Below, piece by piece: positions 22,320-25,789 of a DNA stretch of 25,789 nucleotides. Location: assembly GCA_045578425.1 (NCBI GenBank), contig JAZNKF010000007.1, positions 1 through 25,789 on the forward strand, in the 5' to 3' direction. This DNA is from RGIG3009 sp045578425 (GTDB lineage Bacteria > Bacillota > Clostridia > Oscillospirales > Acutalibacteraceae). Position 1 is the first letter of the stretch. Every line of letters starts with the position of its first letter. The notes beneath the pieces were generated by a model that searched no databases, had not been told where the DNA came from, and was given only the letters and a program-made list of their open reading frames with translations. A program made the translations under genes and the position numbers.

Positions 22320-23969
22320 TTATTCCAAAGCAGCCTTGGCAACATTTAAACGTTTGCTGACAGCATCTTTACCTAAGAGCGACATAATTCCGCACAAATC
22401 CGGTGTGTTACGACGCCCCGTGATTGCCACACGAATCACTGTGCTGACATCGCCCACATGTCCTTTATAATTATCCGGTTGTTTTTTATATTCTTTCACA
22501 TCCGGACAAAAGCCGAGGGCGGGACAAATGCTTTTTACGGTATCAAACCAGGTTTGTTTGTCGTGACCGGCATCGTATACTTGCTCATACGCCGTGAGAA
22601 TAGCGGCAATATCGGTTTGCTGCACATTTTCGGGCCACGGATAGTTTGCGGGAGTATGGAAGAAATATTCCACATATTCGGGAATGTCACTCCACTTTGC
22701 CAAATCTTTGCGGGGTTTGGCACCGCCGCGGTCGATAGAGAAAATACCGGTGGAAAAATCCAAATCTTGCGTTAATAGAGCGTGTAACGAAGGCTCAAAT
22801 TCTTTCGACCAGGCAATAGCAGCATCGGTTACGGTTTGAGCATCCATGGCGGCAATGCAATTCTTGCTGACGTCGTTGAGTTTGTTTAAATCAAACAACG
22901 CGCCGGAAACACTCATTTTTTTCAAATTAAAAGGGAAAGCACTGCGGGGTTTGTCGGGATTTTGACGGCGCCATTCTTCGTAATCGCTGTTGGCAACAGT
23001 ATGAAGATATTCCATCACACTTTCGGACGGATATCCTTGCTCGGTATAAAAATGAACCGCCGCTTCGGGATCTTTTCTTTTAGAAAGTTTGCGTTTGCCG
23101 CCTTCATCGTCCTTCATAATCGGGCTGACGTGAGCGTATTTCGGCGGTTTAAAGCCCAGCAGACGGAATAATTGTAAATGAATCGGTACCGAAGCAATCC
23201 ATTCATCACCACGAATAACGTGGGTAGTGCGCATCAAATGGTCGTCAACCGCATGAGCAAAGTGGTAGGTGGGAATGCCATCGGTTTTAAGCAACACGAT
23301 ATCTTGGTCGTTTTCCGGCATTTCAATCGTACCTTTAATCATATCGTCAAACTTAATGCGGTTTTCTTCGCTGCCGGGTGAGCGCAACCGTATGACATAA
23401 GGAATACCGGCTTTGACTTTTTCGAGTGCTTGTTCGGGCGTTAAAGCACGGCAAGAGGCATATTCTCCGTAATAACCGGTACGCAATTTTTTGCCTTCTT
23501 GTTGTTCACGCACCACATTTAATTCATCGGGGGTGCAAAAACAAGGATAAGCAAGACCTTGCAGTAACAGAGCTTTTGCATAGGTGTGGTAAATAACGGC
23601 ACGGTCACTTTGGCGATAGGGGCCGTACGCACCGACTTCTTCGGTCGGGGAACGATACCCTTCGTCCGTTATCACACCATACTGTTGAAGCCCCGCTAAA
23701 ATATCGGCGGCGCCGCCGTCGATCTCTCGTTTTTTGTCGGTATCTTCCAAACGGAAATAAAAAACACCGTCGGTTGCACGAGCGGTCAAAAAATTTACCG
23801 TAGCGGTGAACAGAACACCTAAATGTAAATAACCCGTAGGGGAAGGGGCAATCCGCGTGACACGAGCTCCCTCTTTAAGATTACGGGGGGGATATATTTC
23901 TTCGTATTCTTCCGGTGTGTGGGTAACGTCCGGGAACAATACCTCTGCTAATTCTTGTAATGCCGACAT
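22320..23969 (-). CDS. gltX: Glutamyl-tRNA synthetase
   Basis: Charges glutamate onto its tRNA. The 549-residue product has the HIGH region APSPTGYLHLG (41-51), RLEDTDKKR near 73-81, HVIRGDEWIASVP near 250-262, and the KMSKS motif KLSKRKD (294-300). It is somewhat longer than the usual 470-500 residues because of extra N-terminal residues before the catalytic core (about 34) and a long central-to-C-terminal part. The start is the ATG at 23969, 7 bases after AGGAGG; an upstream ATG at 23993 lacks a site and would precede the ribosome binding site. It is the first gene of gltX-glnS. No T-box leader is present. Confidence 0.95.
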   Translation of the reverse strand: MSALQELAEVLFPDVTHTPEEYEEIYPPRNLKEGARVTRIAPSPTGYLHLGVLFTATVNFLTARATDGVFYFRLEDTDKKREIDGGAADILAGLQQYGVITDEGYRSPTEEVGAYGPYRQSDRAVIYHTYAKALLLQGLAYPCFCTPDELNVVREQQEGKKLRTGYYGEYASCRALTPEQALEKVKAGIPYVIRLRSPGSEENRIKFDDMIKGTIEMPENDQDIVLLKTDGIPTYHFAHAVDDHLMRTTHVIRGDEWIASVPIHLQLFRLLGFKPPKYAHVSPIMKDDEGGKRKLSKRKDPEAAVHFYTEQGYPSESVMEYLHTVANSDYEEWRRQNPDKPRSAFPFNLKKMSVSGALFDLNKLNDVSKNCIAAMDAQTVTDAAIAWSKEFEPSLHALLTQDLDFSTGIFSIDRGGAKPRKDLAKWSDIPEYVEYFFHTPANYPWPENVQQTDIAAILTAYEQVYDAGHDKQTWFDTVKSICPALGFCPDVKEYKKQPDNYKGHVGDVSTVIRVAITGRRNTPDLCGIMSLLGKDAVSKRLNVAKAALE

Positions 23970-24002
23970 CCAAATTCCTCCTAAACAGCACACATATACT
24001 AT

Positions 24003-24031
24003 ATTTTACAAGTTTTGGTTGCAAAAGTCAA
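24003..24031 (-). promoter_or_regulatory. Sigma-A promoter of gltX-glnS
   Basis: On the minus strand: TTGACT (24031-24026), 17-base spacer, TAAAAT (24008-24003). The leader of about 25-30 bases excludes a T-box. Confidence 0.8.
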
Positions 24032-24048
24032 TGAAAGTGTGGTACTAT
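24019..24048 (+). promoter_or_regulatory. Probable sigma-A promoter of trpS
   Basis: TTGCAA (24019-24024), 18-base spacer, TACTAT (24043-24048); both elements are 4/6. It straddles the -35 of the divergent gltX promoter. Confidence 0.5.
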
Positions 24049-24082
24049 ATAGAAAAGTTTTTTGGGAAGGAACCTGATTTTT

Positions 24083-25114
24083 ATGGAATCCACAACAAAT
24101 ACGACTGTTAACACTGTGCCGGGGCAAAAACCGCGCGCACTTAGTTGCATTCAATCCACGGGAACTCCCACGTTGGGTAACTATTTAGGTGCACTGCGCA
24201 ACTGGGTGCAGTTGCAAGATACGTTTGAATGTGCTTATGCTGTGGCGGATTTACACGCTATTACCGTGCGACAAGAACCGGCTAAATTGCGCCAACAAAT
24301 CAACGAGACATTTGCTCTTTTGTTGGCTATTGGTTTACAACCGGAAAAATCACTTTTATTTGTGCAATCCCAAGTGCCGGAACACGCCCAACTGAGTTGG
24401 ATGCTTTCTTGCCACACACAGTTTGGTGAGTTGTCTCGTATGACGCAGTTTAAAGATAAATCTTCGAAACATGCCGATAATATCAATGCCGGTTTGTTTA
24501 CCTATCCTGTTTTGATGGCTGCTGATATTTTATTGTATCAACCAAACTATGTGCCGGTGGGAGCAGACCAAAAACAACACTGTGAACTGACACGGGATAT
24601 TGCTGTTCGCTTTAACAATTTGCACCCCAACACGTTTACGGTGCCGGAACCGTATATTATGAAAACCGGTGCGCGTGTTTGTTCTTTGCAAGAGCCTACC
24701 AAAAAAATGTCGAAATCCGATGAAAATCAAAATGCTTTCATTTCCCTTAAAGACGATGAAGACACCATTTTACGCAAATTCCGCCGCGCAGTTACCGACA
24801 GCGAAGCCAAGGTGCGGTATGCCGAAGGTAAAGATGGTATCAACAACTTGATGGAAATTTATTCCGCTGTTACGGGAAAAACGTTAGAAGCCATTGAAGA
24901 TGAATTTACCGGCAAAGGCTACGGTGATTTCAAAACAGCGGTCGGTGAAGCCGTAGCAGTCGAATTGAAGCCTTTGCAAACGCGTTTTGCAGAACTCATG
25001 AAAGATAAAGCACAATTGGAACAACTCATGAAAGACGGTGCTCAAAAAGCATCATACGTCGCCGGAAAAACCCTCAAAAAAGTAATGAAGAAGTTGGGGT
25101 ATGTTATTTTATAA
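24083..25114 (+). CDS. trpS: Tryptophanyl-tRNA synthetase
   Basis: Charges tryptophan onto its tRNA. The 343-residue product begins with about 18 variable polar residues, then SCIQSTGTPTLGNYLGALRNWV (HIGH equivalent TLGNYLG at 30-36), GADQKQHCELTRDIA in the ATP/Trp region, and the KMSKS motif KKMSKSDEN at 207-215. The start is the ATG at 24083, 11 bases after AAGGA (24067-24071); the frame is open to a TTG further upstream, which has no ribosome binding site. It is monocistronic, with a terminator directly after it, and has no T-box leader despite being a Trp synthetase gene of a Firmicute. Confidence 0.95.
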   Translation: MESTTNTTVNTVPGQKPRALSCIQSTGTPTLGNYLGALRNWVQLQDTFECAYAVADLHAITVRQEPAKLRQQINETFALLLAIGLQPEKSLLFVQSQVPEHAQLSWMLSCHTQFGELSRMTQFKDKSSKHADNINAGLFTYPVLMAADILLYQPNYVPVGADQKQHCELTRDIAVRFNNLHPNTFTVPEPYIMKTGARVCSLQEPTKKMSKSDENQNAFISLKDDEDTILRKFRRAVTDSEAKVRYAEGKDGINNLMEIYSAVTGKTLEAIEDEFTGKGYGDFKTAVGEAVAVELKPLQTRFAELMKDKAQLEQLMKDGAQKASYVAGKTLKKVMKKLGYVIL

Positions 25115-25120
25115 CTGCCA

Positions 25121-25146
25121 AAAAAGCCGCCATACGGCGGCTTTTT
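25121..25146. terminator. Bidirectional terminator between trpS and the helical protein gene
   Basis: A5-GCCGCC (25121-25131), loop ATAC, GGCGGC-T5 (25136-25146). It serves trpS on the plus strand and the minus-strand gene, whose stop codon is 2 bases away. Confidence 0.9.
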
Positions 25147-25147
25147 C

Positions 25148-25582
25148 TTATACCAATTTCAACATATCATCCATAAATTCTTTTTCAATATCAATTAATT
25201 TTCTGGTAAGGCGGCGGCTTTCTTCGGAAGCATCAGGATATTGATTCAGATATCCGCTGAGTGATTTAATTCCCATGCTGCATCCGTCAAACATAATACC
25301 CGCAATCTTTTTGGTGTCGTTGTCCAGCATTAATTTCATTTCGGTGGAAACCCAAGAAAACGCTTTCACAATTGAGGGAGGGTCTTTTTCATCTTTTTCA
25401 AGGGTGTTGAGAAGTTCGTGGCATTCGTCACCAATCGCGATATGCTCGTCGTTGTATTTATCAATTATTTTTTTGAGCGTACTGTCCTCTTTGCAAAAAG
25501 GTAATACTTGTTCCATACTGTTGGTGGCGTTTTTGCAACCGGAGTTACATTCTTTTAATAAACAAATTGTATCGTTGTTCAT
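25148..25582 (-). CDS. Helical 144-residue protein of unknown function
   Basis: I do not recognise a named family with confidence. The 144-residue product is predicted by eye to be nearly all helix: four amphipathic stretches around residues 5-30, 32-62, 70-95 and 105-143, with no signal peptide or membrane segment. It contains Cys at 12, 16, 30, 54 and 101, and His/Glu residues (DEHIAIGDECHELLN, residues 45-59), which would suit a ferritin-like four-helix bundle; this is inference. The conserved-looking core is FDGCSMGIKSLSGYLNQY. ATG 25582 is chosen because AAAGG (25596-25592) lies 9 bases upstream; the ATG at 25591 directly abuts that site. It is divergent from the nucleotidase gene. No clear promoter was found. 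Confidence 0.75.
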   Translation of the reverse strand: MNNDTICLLKECNSGCKNATNSMEQVLPFCKEDSTLKKIIDKYNDEHIAIGDECHELLNTLEKDEKDPPSIVKAFSWVSTEMKLMLDNDTKKIAGIMFDGCSMGIKSLSGYLNQYPDASEESRRLTRKLIDIEKEFMDDMLKLV

Positions 25583-25644
25583 GCAGCTCATCCTTTCCTT
25601 TTGTTAGTAACAGTATGGGATGCGTGGTGATTTTTTATTCCTAC

Positions 25645-25673
25645 TTGCCAGAAAAACAAATTAGGTATATACT
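25645..25673 (+). promoter_or_regulatory. Sigma-A promoter of the HD nucleotidase gene
   Basis: TTGCCA (25645-25650), 17-base spacer, TATACT (25668-25673), identical in both hexamers and spacing to the yajC promoter. Confidence 0.75.
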
Positions 25674-25692
25674 GAAAAAGGAGTTGATATAA

Positions 25693-25789
25693 ATGAAATA
25701 TGCATTTTACGCGATGTTATCGCGCATGAAAAACATTTCGCGTTGGTCCTTGATGCATAACACGCGAAAAGAGAATATATGTGAACATT
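25693..25789 (+). CDS. Start of a YfbR-type HD-domain 5'-nucleotidase (3' truncated)
   Basis: Only the first 32 residues are in the window. They read MKYAFYAMLSRMKNISRW and then SLMHNTRKENICEH. The pattern R-M-K-x-I-x-R-W-x-L-M-x-N-T-R-x-E-N-x-x-E-H is the N-terminus of YfbR-like HD-superfamily deoxynucleotide phosphatases, where the final His is the first metal ligand. These enzymes remove the phosphate from deoxynucleoside monophosphates. AAGGAG (25678-25683) lies 9 bases before ATG 25693, and a good promoter stands upstream. The frame remains open at the window end. Confidence 0.8.
   Translation, partial: MKYAFYAMLSRMKNISRWSLMHNTRKENICEH

Noticed and set aside
23970..24082. T-box leader for trpS or gltX
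   Set aside because: The whole divergent gap is 113 bases and both leaders are about 25-30 bases; no T-box sequence or antiterminator fits.

Overview
The window reads as a low-to-mid GC, Gram-positive, spore-former-type chromosome of the class Clostridia, most likely an uncultured gut relative of the Ruminococcaceae/Oscillospirales. The pointers are strong purine-rich ribosome binding sites, sigma-A promoters with 17-base spacers, a tig-clpP-clpX-lon-engB protein-quality operon, a YajC followed by a TIGR04086-type membrane protein, a DUF1540 cysteine-rich miniprotein, a SpoIIM-like protein and an archaeal-type aspartate-semialdehyde dehydrogenase. This is inferred from gene content, not from a marker RNA gene; there is no rRNA, tRNA, CRISPR array, insertion sequence or phage gene here.

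Layout. (1) 2-882: the 3' end of an unrecognised Trp/Tyr-rich protein, a 40-residue acidic peptide right behind it, and a strong terminator. (2) 919-3166: promoter, threonine synthase and a calcineurin-like phosphoesterase. (3) 3204-9592: trigger factor, ClpP, ClpX, Lon and the ribosome-assembly GTPase EngB, ending in a bidirectional terminator. (4) 9602-11186: a cytoplasmic BNR/sialidase-fold protein (minus) and a DUF1540 miniprotein (plus). (5) 11222-15768, minus strand: asd-dapA-dapB of the lysine/diaminopimelate pathway, followed by a large membrane-anchored protein with markedly different isoleucine codon use. (6) 15721-18960: queA, tgt, yajC and the TIGR04086-like gene. (7) 18985-20615: SpoIIM-like and DUF624/YesL-like membrane proteins. 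(8) 20623-24031, minus strand: gltX-glnS; 24019-25146: trpS. (9) 25148-25789: an unrecognised 144-residue helical protein (minus) and the start of a YfbR-type HD nucleotidase (plus), cut by the window end.

How the genes work together. Most of the window is housekeeping: nascent-chain folding and regulated proteolysis (region 3), aspartate-family amino acid synthesis (thrC in region 2, asd/dapA/dapB in region 5), tRNA charging (gltX, glnS, trpS) and tRNA queuosine modification (queA, tgt). Convergent gene pairs are separated by perfect or near-perfect hairpins with T tracts on both strands. Two divergent pairs (asd/queA and gltX/trpS) are driven by physically overlapping sigma-A promoters.

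I do not see a clear new multi-gene system. The parts most worth a second look are the acidic micro-peptide behind the truncated first gene, the ATA-rich membrane protein attached to the dap operon, two consecutive genes whose Shine-Dalgarno sequences are buried in upstream complementary arms (18476-18526 and 18985-19016), and the yajC locus, which lacks the SCIFF peptide/maturase and secDF genes often found there in Clostridia.
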